In this document: positions 28,198 to 37,177 of the stretch, piece by piece
Layout of the letters: the number at the start of each line of letters is the position of its first letter
How positions within the stretch are numbered: the stretch's first letter is position 1
Assembly: GCF_002362255.1 (NCBI RefSeq)
Contig: NZ_LPVV01000003.1
Location: forward strand, 186,001 to 250,000
DNA from: Microbacterium sp. SZ1
Lineage (GTDB): Bacteria; Actinomycetota; Actinomycetes; Actinomycetales; Microbacteriaceae
Length of the DNA stretch: 64,000 nucleotides
Reading direction: 5' to 3'
Position numbers and translations under genes: made by a program
Notes under the pieces: model-generated
What the model saw: the letters and a program-made list of their open reading frames with translations, nothing else
Database searches by the model: none
What the model was told of the DNA's origin: nothing

Positions 28198-29588
28198 GCA
28201 CCACCCGCACGACTCCGTCCGAGCCCGAACTCCAGGCGATGGCGAAGGACCACCTCTGGATGCACTTCACCCGGCAGTCCACGATGGAGAAGTCGGGGGT
28301 GCCGATCATCGTCAAGGGCGAGGGGCACCGCATCTGGGATGCGAAGGGCAAGGAGTACATCGACGGGCTCGCCGGGCTCTTCGTGGTGAACGCCGGCCAC
28401 GGTCGGCGCCGTCTCGCCGAGGCCGCGGCAGCCCAGGCATCCGAGCTCGCGTTCTTCCCGCTGTGGTCGTACGCGCACCCGGCAGCGATCGAGCTCGCCG
28501 ACCGACTCGCCGACGAGGCACCAGGCGACCTCAATCGCGTCTTCTTCTCGACCGGCGGCGGGGAGGCCGTCGAGACGGCCTTCAAGCTCGCCAAGCACTA
28601 CTGGAAGCTGCAGGGCAAGCCGGCCAAGCACAAGGTCATCTCGCGGGCGGTCGCGTACCACGGCACCCCCCAGGGCGCCCTCGCGATCACCGGCATCCCC
28701 GCCATGAAGGCGATGTTCGAGCCGGTGACCCCCGGCGGCTTCCGCGTGCCGAACACGAACTTCTACCGGGCGGCCGAGATGGGCGGCCCGAGCGACGACC
28801 TCGAGGCGTTCGGCCTCTGGGCCGCGAACCGCATCGAGGAGATGATCCTGTTCGAGGGTCCCGAGACCGTAGCGGCAGTCTTCCTCGAGCCGGTGCAGAA
28901 CTCCGGCGGGTGCTTCCCGCCTCCTCCCGGATACTTCGCCCGCGTGCGCGAGATCTGCGACAAATACGACGTGCTGCTCGTCTCCGACGAGGTCATCTGC
29001 GCGTTCGGGCGCCTCGGACACACCTTCGCCTGCTCCGGCCTCGGCTACGTGCCCGACATGATCACGTGCGCCAAGGGCATGACGAGCGGCTACTCCCCCA
29101 TCGGCGCGACGATCGTGAGCGACCGGATCTACGAGCCCTTCTCGCACGGGGACCTCTCGTTCCCGCACGGCTACACGTTCGGCGGGCACCCCGTGTCGGC
29201 CGCGGTCGCGCTCGAGAATCTCGCGATCTTCGACGAAGAGGGACTGAACGCGCACGTCCGCGAGAACTCGCCTCTGTTCCGCGCCGAGCTCGAGACGCTC
29301 CTGGATCTGCCGCTCGTCGGCGACGTACGAGGCGACGGATACTTCTTCGGCATCGAGCTCGTGAAGGACAAGGCGACGAAGGAGACGTTCGACGACGACG
29401 AGTCCGAGCGGCTGCTCCGCGGCTTCCTGTCCGGAGCGCTCTTCGAGGCCGGCCTCTACTGCCGCGCCGACGACCGCGGCGACCCCGTGATCCAGCTCGC
29501 GCCGCCGCTCACGATCGGACCGGCGGAGTTCCGCGAGATCGGACAGATCCTGCGCGGCGTGCTGACGGAGGCCCAGGGAGTGCTCTAG
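28194..29588 (+). CDS. class III aminotransferase, putrescine/omega-amine--pyruvate type
   Basis: The 464-residue PLP enzyme has SDEV (D265) and the cofactor Lys K294 in TCAKGMTSGY, with GGGEAVETAFKLAKHYW and HGTPQGALAITG as the phosphate and substrate regions. It resembles SpuC-like enzymes that move the terminal amino group of putrescine or similar omega-amines to pyruvate, giving 4-aminobutanal and alanine. It is co-translated with the Lrp regulator. The aldehyde dehydrogenase at 35819-37177 could oxidise the product. Family specificity is broad, so the substrate is inferred from the neighbourhood. Confidence 0.9.
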   Translation: MSTTRTTPSEPELQAMAKDHLWMHFTRQSTMEKSGVPIIVKGEGHRIWDAKGKEYIDGLAGLFVVNAGHGRRRLAEAAAAQASELAFFPLWSYAHPAAIELADRLADEAPGDLNRVFFSTGGGEAVETAFKLAKHYWKLQGKPAKHKVISRAVAYHGTPQGALAITGIPAMKAMFEPVTPGGFRVPNTNFYRAAEMGGPSDDLEAFGLWAANRIEEMILFEGPETVAAVFLEPVQNSGGCFPPPPGYFARVREICDKYDVLLVSDEVICAFGRLGHTFACSGLGYVPDMITCAKGMTSGYSPIGATIVSDRIYEPFSHGDLSFPHGYTFGGHPVSAAVALENLAIFDEEGLNAHVRENSPLFRAELETLLDLPLVGDVRGDGYFFGIELVKDKATKETFDDDESERLLRGFLSGALFEAGLYCRADDRGDPVIQLAPPLTIGPAEFREIGQILRGVLTEAQGVL

Positions 29589-29598
29589 TGGGCGCGGC

Positions 29599-31083
29599 TC
29601 AGGCCCGCGGTGCAGTGCGCCGACGCGCGAGCAGCGCGAGGTGCAGGGCGGCGAGGGTCTCGCCGTCGTCGAGGTCGGCGTCGAGCAGATCGCCGATGAG
29701 CGTGAGTCGCTGATAGAACACCGACCGCGACAGGTGGCTCGCGGCCGCCGCCGCCGAACGATTCCCCGGGTGCGCGAGCAGCGCCGCGAGCACGTCGAGC
29801 AGGTCGCCGCGGCGCTCCTCGTCGTACCGGATCAGCGGCGACAGCATCCGCTCGCTGTGCTCGTGCAGGCGTCGATCGTCGCGAAGGGTCGCGACGAGCC
29901 GTTCGAGCGGTCGGTCACCGACCCGCCGCACTCGAGCACCGGCGCCCGCCCCCTCACTGTCGGCGAGATCGCGGGCCGCGCGGAGGGACGAGAGCAGGCC
30001 GGGTACGTCCTCGGCCATCGGCCCCACGAACACCGGCCGGCCTGGGCCGGCGATGTGCAGCAGGGTCACGTCGTCGAGCTCCAGGGATGCCGGTGCTGAG
30101 AGCAGCGCGACGTCGTGGTCGCCCGCGCGCGCCGCGACGACCGCGAGTCCCGACTGCCTCGCACGGTAGGCGAGCGCCGTGATCGAGTCCGCACCTCCGA
30201 CGACGATGCCGTGGCATCGACGCCCCCGCAGTTCGAATCCCCCTGCCTCGAGCCGTGCGGCGATGTCGTCGGCATCCGCGAACCGGGCTCCGAGCAGATC
30301 GTCGATCACGCTGCGCTGGGCGAGCAGCGACCATTCGACGTCACCGCCGTCGGCGAGGCACCCGAACGCGAGCGCCGTCGCACCCTGCTCCAGAACCGTG
30401 AGGCGACCGGCCGCCGGCTCGGCACCGGGGAGCGCGAGCAGCGTGCCCCATCGGGTACCCCGCGCCTGCACCGGCACGCGGTCGGCTTCTTCCCGTCCCC
30501 GGAGGGCCTCCGCCACCCCGCGCCCCAGGTATTCCCCCGCGATCAGCTCGCCCGCGAGGTTCTCGAGCATGACCGGGGCGCCGATCGCCCGCGCGGTCTC
30601 GGCGACGACCACGTCGGCCGGAGCGCCCTGCAGGCTCAACACGGTGAAGAGCTCGTGCAGATGACGCCTCTCCTCCAGCGCGGCCGTCTGCGCGGCGATG
30701 AGCGCGTGGTGCACGGCCTCGGTGACTGCGACGAACTTCACCTCTCGGGTGAGAGCCACGAGCGCGAGACCCTCCCTCGCGCACACGTCGACGACCGCCC
30801 CGGGGACCTCGGGGTGCCGGTCGCCGAGCTCGAGGACGATCCCGGCGAGCCCCACCTCGTGCAGACGCACGGCGAATTCGCGCAGCATCCGATCGTCGTC
30901 GGGCCAGGCGGCTCCCGTCGTGAGCAGCAGTTCGCCCCCGTCGAGCAGTCGCGCGACGCCGGTGCTGTCAGAGACGTGCACCCAGCGCACCGCAGCCTCC
31001 AGCGCCGCGCCGCCGACGATGATCTCTGGCGCCCCGCGCTGCAGCGCAGGGCTGCTCAGCACATCCGCCACGGTGAGAAACAC
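29599..31083 (-). CDS. PucR family transcriptional regulator
   Basis: The protein (494 residues from this start) has the PucR N-terminal purine-catabolism-regulator domain (TVADVLSSPALQRGAPEIIV, ELLLTTGAAWPDDD), a GGDEF-like middle region and a C-terminal PucR HTH (LLAHPGNRSAAAAASHLSRS). The GTG at 31083 is preferred because family members start directly before TVADVL and GAGGGG precedes it. A GTG at 31137 would add 18 residues and place a clear palindrome inside the gene. It is divergent from the mmsA-like dehydrogenase operon, its likely target, which may be activated by an amine or purine-derived signal. Confidence 0.88.
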   Translation of the reverse strand: MFLTVADVLSSPALQRGAPEIIVGGAALEAAVRWVHVSDSTGVARLLDGGELLLTTGAAWPDDDRMLREFAVRLHEVGLAGIVLELGDRHPEVPGAVVDVCAREGLALVALTREVKFVAVTEAVHHALIAAQTAALEERRHLHELFTVLSLQGAPADVVVAETARAIGAPVMLENLAGELIAGEYLGRGVAEALRGREEADRVPVQARGTRWGTLLALPGAEPAAGRLTVLEQGATALAFGCLADGGDVEWSLLAQRSVIDDLLGARFADADDIAARLEAGGFELRGRRCHGIVVGGADSITALAYRARQSGLAVVAARAGDHDVALLSAPASLELDDVTLLHIAGPGRPVFVGPMAEDVPGLLSSLRAARDLADSEGAGAGARVRRVGDRPLERLVATLRDDRRLHEHSERMLSPLIRYDEERRGDLLDVLAALLAHPGNRSAAAAASHLSRSVFYQRLTLIGDLLDADLDDGETLAALHLALLARRRTAPRA

Positions 31084-31092
31084 CGCGCCCCT

Positions 31093-31116
31093 CGGACGCT
31101 TTGTCCGATTATCGGA
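31093..31116. promoter_or_regulatory. candidate PucR operator
   Basis: A perfect 13-bp palindrome TCCGATTATCGGA (31104-31116) is overlapped by CGGAC...GTCCG (31093-31107). It is directly upstream of the chosen PucR start and within the spacer to the divergent dehydrogenase gene, a natural site for autoregulation and control of both. Confidence 0.55.
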
Positions 31117-31237
31117 GAAGTCATGACGTTCTGACACGGGTATCGACCGCCGATCTCTGTGAACATAGACGAGAACCAGCGTATCGCGAGCCGGTCAAAG
31201 TGTCCGAGTCGCCAGCGCGTGAGCATCGAGGAGCAGC

Positions 31238-32722
31238 GTGGACATCGTCCGTCACGTCATCAACGGAGCAGAGACCGCGGAAGCGGCGCGATCGGGCGAG
31301 GTCTTCGATCCCGCCACGGGGCAGGTGACCAAGCACGTCGCGTTCGCCTCGACGGCCGAGGTCGAGCAGGCGATCGCCGCAGCAGCCGCCGCCCTCCCGG
31401 CCTGGCGCGAGACGAGCCTCATCAAGCGCGCCGACGTGTTCTTCCGCCTGCGCCAGCTGCTCAAGGAGCGCACCCCCGAGCTCGCCGCGATCGTCACGTC
31501 GGAGCACGGCAAGGTGCTGTCGGATGCCGCGGGCGAGGTGTCGCGCGGAATCGAGAACGTCGAGTTCGCCGCCGGCCTCGTGCACCTCCTCAAGGGCGAA
31601 CGCAGCGAGCAGGTCGCCCGCGGCGTCGACGTGCACTCGGTCAAGCAGCCGGTCGGCGTGGTCGCCGCCATCACCCCCTTCAACTTCCCCGTCATGGTGC
31701 CGCTGTGGATGGTCGCCTCGGCCATCGCCTGCGGCAACACCGTCGTCCTCAAGCCGAGCGAGAAGGACCCATCCGCCGCGGTCTGGCTCGCCAAGCTGTT
31801 CCAGGAGGCCGGCCTCCCCGACGGCGTGCTGAACGTCGTGCACGGCGACAAGGAGGCCGTCGACGCCCTGCTCGACTCGCCCCGCGTGAACGCGGTCAGC
31901 TTCGTCGGCTCCACGCCCATCGCCCGCTCGATCTACCAGCGCGCCTCGGCGAACGGCAAACGAGTGCAGGCCCTCGGCGGCGCGAAGAACCACATGGTCG
32001 TGATGCCGGATGCCGACATCGACGCCGCCGCCGATGCCGCCGTCTCCGCGGCCTACGGTTCGGCCGGCGAGCGCTGCATGGCCGTGTCGGTGCTCGTCGC
32101 CGTCGGCGACGTCGCAGACGACCTCGTGGCCGCGATCGCCTCACGCATCGAGGGCCTCACGATCGGTGCGGGCACCGACGAGGCCAGCGAGATGGGTCCG
32201 CTGATCACCCGCGAGCACCGCGACCGTGTCGCCTCGTACGTGACCGGCGCCGCCGCCGAGGGCGCCACGGTCGTCGTCGACGGCACCGAGAAGCGGTTCG
32301 ATTCCGACGGGTTCTTCATCGGGGTGAGCCTGCTCGACCACGTCGCTCCCGGAATGAAGGCGTACGACGACGAGATCTTCGGCCCTGTGCTCGGCGTGGT
32401 CCGCGTGGAGACCTACGCCGAGGCCGTCGAGCTCGTCAACGCGAACGCGTACGGCAACGGCACCGCGATCTTCACCCGCGACGGCGGCACCGCCCGCCAG
32501 TACGAGTTCGACATCGAGGTCGGCATGGTCGGCGTCAACGTGCCGATCCCGGTACCGATCGGCGCCTACTCGTTCGGCGGCTGGAAGGACTCGCTGTTCG
32601 GCGACTCGCACATCTACGGCCCCGAGTCGGTGCACTTCTACACCCGGTCGAAGGTCGTCACGACCCGCTGGCCCGACCACACCCCGTCGCAGATCGACCT
32701 CGGGTTCCCGAGCAACCACTGA
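31238..32722 (+). CDS. mmsA: CoA-acylating methylmalonate/malonate-semialdehyde dehydrogenase
   Basis: The 494-residue ALDH has the MMSDH hallmarks: AAITPFNFPVMVPLWMVA, GGAKNHMVVMPDAD (in place of the ELGGKN general-base motif) and GSAGERCMAVSV with catalytic C280. It converts methylmalonate or malonate semialdehyde plus CoA and NAD to propionyl- or acetyl-CoA. The downstream aminotransferase would supply malonate semialdehyde from beta-alanine, so acetyl-CoA production from beta-alanine is the likely job, although valine or inositol catabolism use the same enzyme. GAGGAG before the GTG supports the start. Confidence 0.93.
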   Translation: MDIVRHVINGAETAEAARSGEVFDPATGQVTKHVAFASTAEVEQAIAAAAAALPAWRETSLIKRADVFFRLRQLLKERTPELAAIVTSEHGKVLSDAAGEVSRGIENVEFAAGLVHLLKGERSEQVARGVDVHSVKQPVGVVAAITPFNFPVMVPLWMVASAIACGNTVVLKPSEKDPSAAVWLAKLFQEAGLPDGVLNVVHGDKEAVDALLDSPRVNAVSFVGSTPIARSIYQRASANGKRVQALGGAKNHMVVMPDADIDAAADAAVSAAYGSAGERCMAVSVLVAVGDVADDLVAAIASRIEGLTIGAGTDEASEMGPLITREHRDRVASYVTGAAAEGATVVVDGTEKRFDSDGFFIGVSLLDHVAPGMKAYDDEIFGPVLGVVRVETYAEAVELVNANAYGNGTAIFTRDGGTARQYEFDIEVGMVGVNVPIPVPIGAYSFGGWKDSLFGDSHIYGPESVHFYTRSKVVTTRWPDHTPSQIDLGFPSNH

Positions 32723-32742
32723 GCGGCCCCGGAGAGAAGATC

Positions 32743-34131
32743 ATGACTGCTTTCACCGACCGACACGGCGCATCCCACGAGCTGCCGGCCCCCGACGCCG
32801 AGGCGCAGGTGCGCGCCGACGACCGCGGGCACGTGTTCCACTCCTGGAGCGCACAGGGCCTCATCGATCCGCTCCCCGTCGCCGCGGGTGAGGGGTCGAC
32901 CTTCTGGGACTACGCCGGAAACGCCTACCTCGACTTCTCCAGCCAGCTGGTGAACCTGAACCTCGGGCACCAGCATCCGGATCTCGTGTCAGCGATCCAG
33001 CAGCAGGCCGGGCGCCTCGCGACGATCCAGCCCGCGATGGCGAACGACGTGCGCGGCGAACTCGCGCGCCTCATCGTCGAGGTCGCGCCCGAGGGCTTCC
33101 AGAAGGTGTTCTTCACCAACGGCGGCGCCGAGGCGAACGAGTACGCGGTGCGGATGGCGCGCCAGACGACCGGGCGCCGCAAGGTGCTGTCGATGTACCG
33201 CAGCTACCACGGCTCCACCTCGACCGCGATCTCGCTCACGGGCGACCCGCGGCGCTGGGCGAACGACACCGTCGACTCGGGCTCCGTCCGGTTCTTCGGT
33301 CCGTACCTGTACCGCTCCCCCTTCCACTCCGAGACCCTCGAGCAGGAGTCGGAGCGCGCCCTCGCCCACCTCGAGCAGACGATCCAGCTCGAAGGCCCCG
33401 GCACCGTCGCGGCGATCATCATCGAGACCGTCGTCGGCACGAACGGCGTGCTCGTGCCGCCGCCCGGCTACCTGCGAGGCGTGCGCGAGCTGTGCGACCG
33501 CTACGGCATCGTGTACATCGCCGACGAGGTCATGGTCGGGTTCGGGCGCCTCGGCGAGTGGTTCGGCGTCGACGCGTTCGACGCGCGGCCCGACCTCATC
33601 ACCTTCGCGAAGGGCGTCAACTCCGGCTACGTGCCGCTCGGCGGCGTCGTGATCTCCGAGCGCATCGCGAAGGCATTCGAGACGACGCCGTTCGCCGGCG
33701 GACTCACCTACTCGGGGCACCCGCTCGCATGCGCCGCCGGGGTGGCGACGTTCGAGGTGTTCCGCCGCGACGGCATCCTGGAGCGCGTGCGCGACCTCGG
33801 CGAGCGCATCGTCGAGCCCACGCTGCGCTCGTGGGTCGAATCCCACCCGAGCGTCGGCGAGGTGCGCGGTCGCGGGCTGTTCTGGGCCGTCGAGCTCGTG
33901 CGCGACAAGGAGACGCACGAGCCGCTCGTGCCGTTCAACGCATCGGGTGCGGATGCCGCGCCGATGACCGCCTTCGCGGCCGCGGCGAAGAAGGCCGGCG
34001 TCTGGCCGTTCACGCACTTCAACCGCATGCACGTCGCACCGCCGCTGGTGATCTCGGAGGACGACCTCGTCCGCGGCCTCGCGGTGCTCGACGACGCCCT
34101 CACGGTCGCCGACGAGCACGCGGCGAATTAG
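32743..34131 (+). CDS. class III aminotransferase, beta-alanine/taurine--pyruvate type
   Basis: The 462-residue PLP enzyme has FTNGGAEANEYAVRMAR, MYRSYHGSTSTAISLTGD, IADEVMVGFGRLGEWF (D261) and the PLP Lys K290 in FAKGVNSGYVPLG. It is closest in layout to the taurine/beta-alanine--pyruvate group. Its position 20 bp after an MMSDH-type dehydrogenase implies that it makes malonate semialdehyde. Sequence identity to the first aminotransferase looks low, so this is not a tandem duplicate. It ends at a strong inverted repeat. Confidence 0.92.
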   Translation: MTAFTDRHGASHELPAPDAEAQVRADDRGHVFHSWSAQGLIDPLPVAAGEGSTFWDYAGNAYLDFSSQLVNLNLGHQHPDLVSAIQQQAGRLATIQPAMANDVRGELARLIVEVAPEGFQKVFFTNGGAEANEYAVRMARQTTGRRKVLSMYRSYHGSTSTAISLTGDPRRWANDTVDSGSVRFFGPYLYRSPFHSETLEQESERALAHLEQTIQLEGPGTVAAIIIETVVGTNGVLVPPPGYLRGVRELCDRYGIVYIADEVMVGFGRLGEWFGVDAFDARPDLITFAKGVNSGYVPLGGVVISERIAKAFETTPFAGGLTYSGHPLACAAGVATFEVFRRDGILERVRDLGERIVEPTLRSWVESHPSVGEVRGRGLFWAVELVRDKETHEPLVPFNASGADAAPMTAFAAAAKKAGVWPFTHFNRMHVAPPLVISEDDLVRGLAVLDDALTVADEHAAN

Positions 34132-34153
34132 ACGAGCGTCGGTCGCACCACCT

Positions 34154-34214
34154 GTTCAGTTGGCACCTCGTGTCGCAATTCGCCCGGAATTGCGACGAGA
34201 GGTGCCAACCGAAC
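34154..34214. repeat. 61-bp inverted repeat between convergent genes
   Basis: Two 28-nt arms (34154-34181 and 34187-34214) are complementary except at three positions and enclose a 5-nt loop. The arm contains GGTTGGCACCTC and GTCGCAATTC. It separates the convergent aminotransferase and GntR genes and could end both transcripts, but it is longer than a normal terminator and has no T-run. Confidence 0.75.
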
Positions 34215-34234
34215 GGGGCCGAGCGCGCCGCGGG

Positions 34235-34963
34235 CTAGACGAGGAATCCGCGGAGCAGGGCTTCGGACCCGGCGAGGTGGTCGTTCATGGCCGCCTCGGC
34301 GGCATCCGGTCTGCCGGCGAGGATCGCAGAGACGATGCGCTCGTGCTGCTCGCCCGAGTGCTGGATGTTTCGCGGCAGCAGCGGAAAGGTGTCGAGCCAG
34401 ACGTTCACCGATGCCCGGTTCTCGGCGACCAGTGCGACGAGCGAGGGGATGCCGGCGGCCTCCGCGATCGCGAGGTGCAGCAGGGTGTCCAGGCGGCGGT
34501 ACTCGTCGGGCCCCGCCGGTAGCGCAGCCTCGTGCCGTGCCCAGAGGTCGGCGCGCACGGCGGCGTCGAGGGAGCGCCCCGCGGCGGCCCGCGCGGCGCC
34601 GGTCTCGAGCACCCGCCGGAGGCCCAAGACGTCGTCGATGTCGGCGGGCGTCACAGCCTCGGCATCCGAGGGGTGCGGCAGCGGGTCGGCGACGAAGGTG
34701 CCGCCGTACCGGCCCCGCTTCGGCACGAGGTAGCCGGTGTCGGCGAGCTCCCTGATGGCGTCGCGCACGGTGTCACGGCTGACGCCGAAGGATGCCGCGA
34801 GCTCGCGCTCGGGAGGAAGCGACTCCCCCGGCGCGACCACACCGAGCCGGATGGTCTGCACGAGCCGCGACACCGCGTCCTCGAGGGCGTTGCCCCGCCG
34901 CAGCGGGCGGTACACCGCTCGCCTGACCTCGACGAGATCGCCGTCGGGGACGTGGTCGCTCAT
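34235..34963 (-). CDS. GntR/FadR-type (FCD) transcriptional regulator
   Basis: The 242-residue protein has a GntR winged helix (LVQTIRLGVVAPGESLPPEREL, FGVSRDTVRDAIRELADTGYL) and a C-terminal FCD ligand domain (DIDDVLGLRRVLETGAARAA; HLAIAEAAG). Such regulators bind carboxylic acids. It precedes the SDR/ALDH/PuuD/GS-like genes on the same strand but is downstream of them in transcription, so it may be the last gene of that operon and its controller. Confidence 0.93.
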   Translation of the reverse strand: MSDHVPDGDLVEVRRAVYRPLRRGNALEDAVSRLVQTIRLGVVAPGESLPPERELAASFGVSRDTVRDAIRELADTGYLVPKRGRYGGTFVADPLPHPSDAEAVTPADIDDVLGLRRVLETGAARAAAGRSLDAAVRADLWARHEAALPAGPDEYRRLDTLLHLAIAEAAGIPSLVALVAENRASVNVWLDTFPLLPRNIQHSGEQHERIVSAILAGRPDAAEAAMNDHLAGSEALLRGFLV

Positions 34964-34996
34964 GGTCTCACCCTGTCACAGCGCGATGGGCCGGTC

Positions 34997-35776
34997 TCAC
35001 AGCGGGGTGACGTAGGCGTTCGTGATGCCGCCGTCGACGACGAAGGCGCTGGCCGTGATGAACGACGAGTCGTCGGAGGCGAGGAAGGCGACCGCGGCCG
35101 CCAGCTCCTCCGGCTCCGCGAAGCGTCCCATCGGCACATGCACCAGGCGGCGCTGCGCGCGCTCGGGGTCCTTCGCGAAGAGCTCCTGCAGCAGCGGAGT
35201 GTTCACAGGGCCGGGGCACAGTGCATTGACCCGCACACCCTGCCTGGCGAACTGCACGCCGAGCTCGCGCGACATGGCGAGCACGCCGCCCTTCGACGCC
35301 GTGTAGCTGATCTGCGAGGTCGCCGACCCCAGCAGGGCGACGAACGACGCGGTGTTGATGATCGATCCCCGACCCGCCGGCACCATGTGGCGCAGCGCCG
35401 CGCGGCTGCACAGGTAGACGCTCTTGAGGTTCACGTCCTGCACCCGGTCCCATGCCGGGAGCTCGGTGGTCTCGATCGAGTCGTCGTCCGCGGGCGAGAT
35501 GCCCGCGTTGTTGAACGCGATGTCGATGCGGCCGAACTCCTCGGCGACGCCGTCGAACAGGGTGTTCACCTTCGCCTCGTCGGCGACGTCGACGGGTCGG
35601 AAGGCTCCGCCCACCTCGGCCGCGGCCTTCTCGCCGGTGGCGGGGTCGACGTCGGCGATGACGACGAACGCGCCCTCGGCGGCGAAGCGGCGTGCGGTGG
35701 CGAAGCCGATGCCGCTCGCGCCTCCGGTGATGATGGCGACGCGGTCCTTGAGACGCTGGGTCAGATCGATGGTCAT
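34997..35776 (-). CDS. short-chain dehydrogenase/reductase (3-oxoacyl-ACP reductase-like)
   Basis: The 259-residue SDR has the NAD(P) motif GGASGIG (18-24), NNAG (89-92), and catalytic S144, Y158 and K162. It oxidises or reduces a hydroxy/keto group on an unknown metabolite. In the polyamine region it could act on 4-hydroxybutyrate or a similar intermediate, but nothing in the sequence proves this. It lies 42 bp downstream of the aldehyde dehydrogenase gene. Confidence 0.92.
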   Translation of the reverse strand: MTIDLTQRLKDRVAIITGGASGIGFATARRFAAEGAFVVIADVDPATGEKAAAEVGGAFRPVDVADEAKVNTLFDGVAEEFGRIDIAFNNAGISPADDDSIETTELPAWDRVQDVNLKSVYLCSRAALRHMVPAGRGSIINTASFVALLGSATSQISYTASKGGVLAMSRELGVQFARQGVRVNALCPGPVNTPLLQELFAKDPERAQRRLVHVPMGRFAEPEELAAAVAFLASDDSSFITASAFVVDGGITNAYVTPL

Positions 35777-35818
35777 TGCTCTCTCCGTTGCTGGGGTGTG
35801 TCGGGGCGGATGCCGCGG

Positions 35819-37177
35819 TCAGTCGTCGGTCGCGAAGAAGACGTTCTTCGTCTCGGTGAAATGCTCGGCCGCGTCGGGTCCGAGTTCGCGGCCGAGGCCC
35901 GAGGCCTTCATGCCGCCGAACGGGGTGGCGTACCGCACGGACGAGTGCGAGTTCACCGACAGGACTCCGCTCTGCACGCCGCGCGAGACACGGACGGCCC
36001 GACCGAGGTTCCGCGTCCACAGCGAGCCCGCGAGTCCGTAGATCGTGTCGTTCGCGAGACGGATGGCGTCGGCCTCGTCGTCGAACGGCATGACGGCGAC
36101 GACCGGGCCGAACACCTCCTGCTGCGCGATCCGGTCGCCGGGGTCGGCGAGCACGACGGCCGGCGCGAACCAGAACCCGTCGCCCTGCGGGGCGCTGCCG
36201 CGGAACGCGATGTCCGCTCCGTCGAGGAACGACGCCACGGTGTCGCGGTGACCGGCGGAGATGAGCGGCCCCATGTCGGTCTCGGTGCTCGACGGATCCC
36301 CCACCCGCCACGCCGCCACTGCGGGTTCGAGCAGTTCGAGGAACCGGTCGTACACCGAGCGCTGCACGAGCAGGCGACTGCGCGCGCAGCAGTCCTGCCC
36401 GGCGTTGTCGAACACCGAACCGGGCACGGCGGCGGCGGCCCTCTCGAGGTCGGCGTCGTCGAACACGATGTTCGCGCTCTTGCCGCCCAGCTCCAGGGTC
36501 ACGGGCTTGAGCGCCCGCGCGCATGCTGCGGCGACCTCGATCCCCACCTCGGTCGACCCGGTGAAGACGACCTTGCGGACGTCGGGATGTTCGACGAGCC
36601 GCTGCCCGACGACCGAGCCCGAGCCCGTCACGACCTGGAACAGTCCCTCGGGGAGGCCCGCTTCGAGCGCGAGCTGACCGAGACGGATCGCGGTCAGCGG
36701 GGTCAGCTCGGCGGGCTTGAGAACCACGGCGTTCCCCGCGGCGAGCGCCGGCGCGAACGCCCAGGCGGCGATGGTCATCGGGAAGTTCCAGGGGACGATC
36801 ACGCCGACCACGCCGTACGGGTCGTGGAACGTGACGTCGAGCCCGCCCGCGACAGGGATCTGCCGACCGGACAGCCGCTCCGGGTCGGCGGAGTAGTAGT
36901 TGAGAACCTGCGCGACGTGCGCGGCCTCCCAGCGGGCCGACCCGATGGGGTGCCCGGAGTTGCGCACCTCCAGCTGCGCGAGCTCCTCGGTCGCGCCCTC
37001 GACGGCCCTGGCGAACGATCGCAGCGCATCGGCCCGCGCGACGGGTGCGAGTGCGGCCCAGCGACGCTGCGCGGCGACGGCGCGAGCGATCGCGGCGTCC
37101 GTCTCCCCCGCGTCAGCGCACGGCACCTCGCGGATGGCTGCGCCGGTGGAGGGGTCGATCACGGTGAAGGCGCTCAT
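35819..37177 (-). CDS. NAD(P)-dependent aldehyde dehydrogenase, PuuC/betaine-aldehyde type
   Basis: The 452-residue ALDH has VIVPWNFPM (cofactor site), FTGSTEVG, LELGGKSANIVF with general base E229, and NAGQDCCARSR with catalytic C263. It is a little shorter than PuuC (about 495), mainly at the N-terminus. Next to PuuD and a GS-like ligase it most likely oxidises gamma-glutamyl-gamma-aminobutyraldehyde or 4-aminobutanal. The start overlaps the PuuD stop by 4 bp. Confidence 0.9.
   Translation of the reverse strand: MSAFTVIDPSTGAAIREVPCADAGETDAAIARAVAAQRRWAALAPVARADALRSFARAVEGATEELAQLEVRNSGHPIGSARWEAAHVAQVLNYYSADPERLSGRQIPVAGGLDVTFHDPYGVVGVIVPWNFPMTIAAWAFAPALAAGNAVVLKPAELTPLTAIRLGQLALEAGLPEGLFQVVTGSGSVVGQRLVEHPDVRKVVFTGSTEVGIEVAAACARALKPVTLELGGKSANIVFDDADLERAAAAVPGSVFDNAGQDCCARSRLLVQRSVYDRFLELLEPAVAAWRVGDPSSTETDMGPLISAGHRDTVASFLDGADIAFRGSAPQGDGFWFAPAVVLADPGDRIAQQEVFGPVVAVMPFDDEADAIRLANDTIYGLAGSLWTRNLGRAVRVSRGVQSGVLSVNSHSSVRYATPFGGMKASGLGRELGPDAAEHFTETKNVFFATDD

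Noticed and set aside
28194..34131. The two class III aminotransferases as a tandem duplication.
   Set aside because: Similar length and fold, but motifs around the active-site Lys and elsewhere differ widely, and they lie in separate operons with different regulators.
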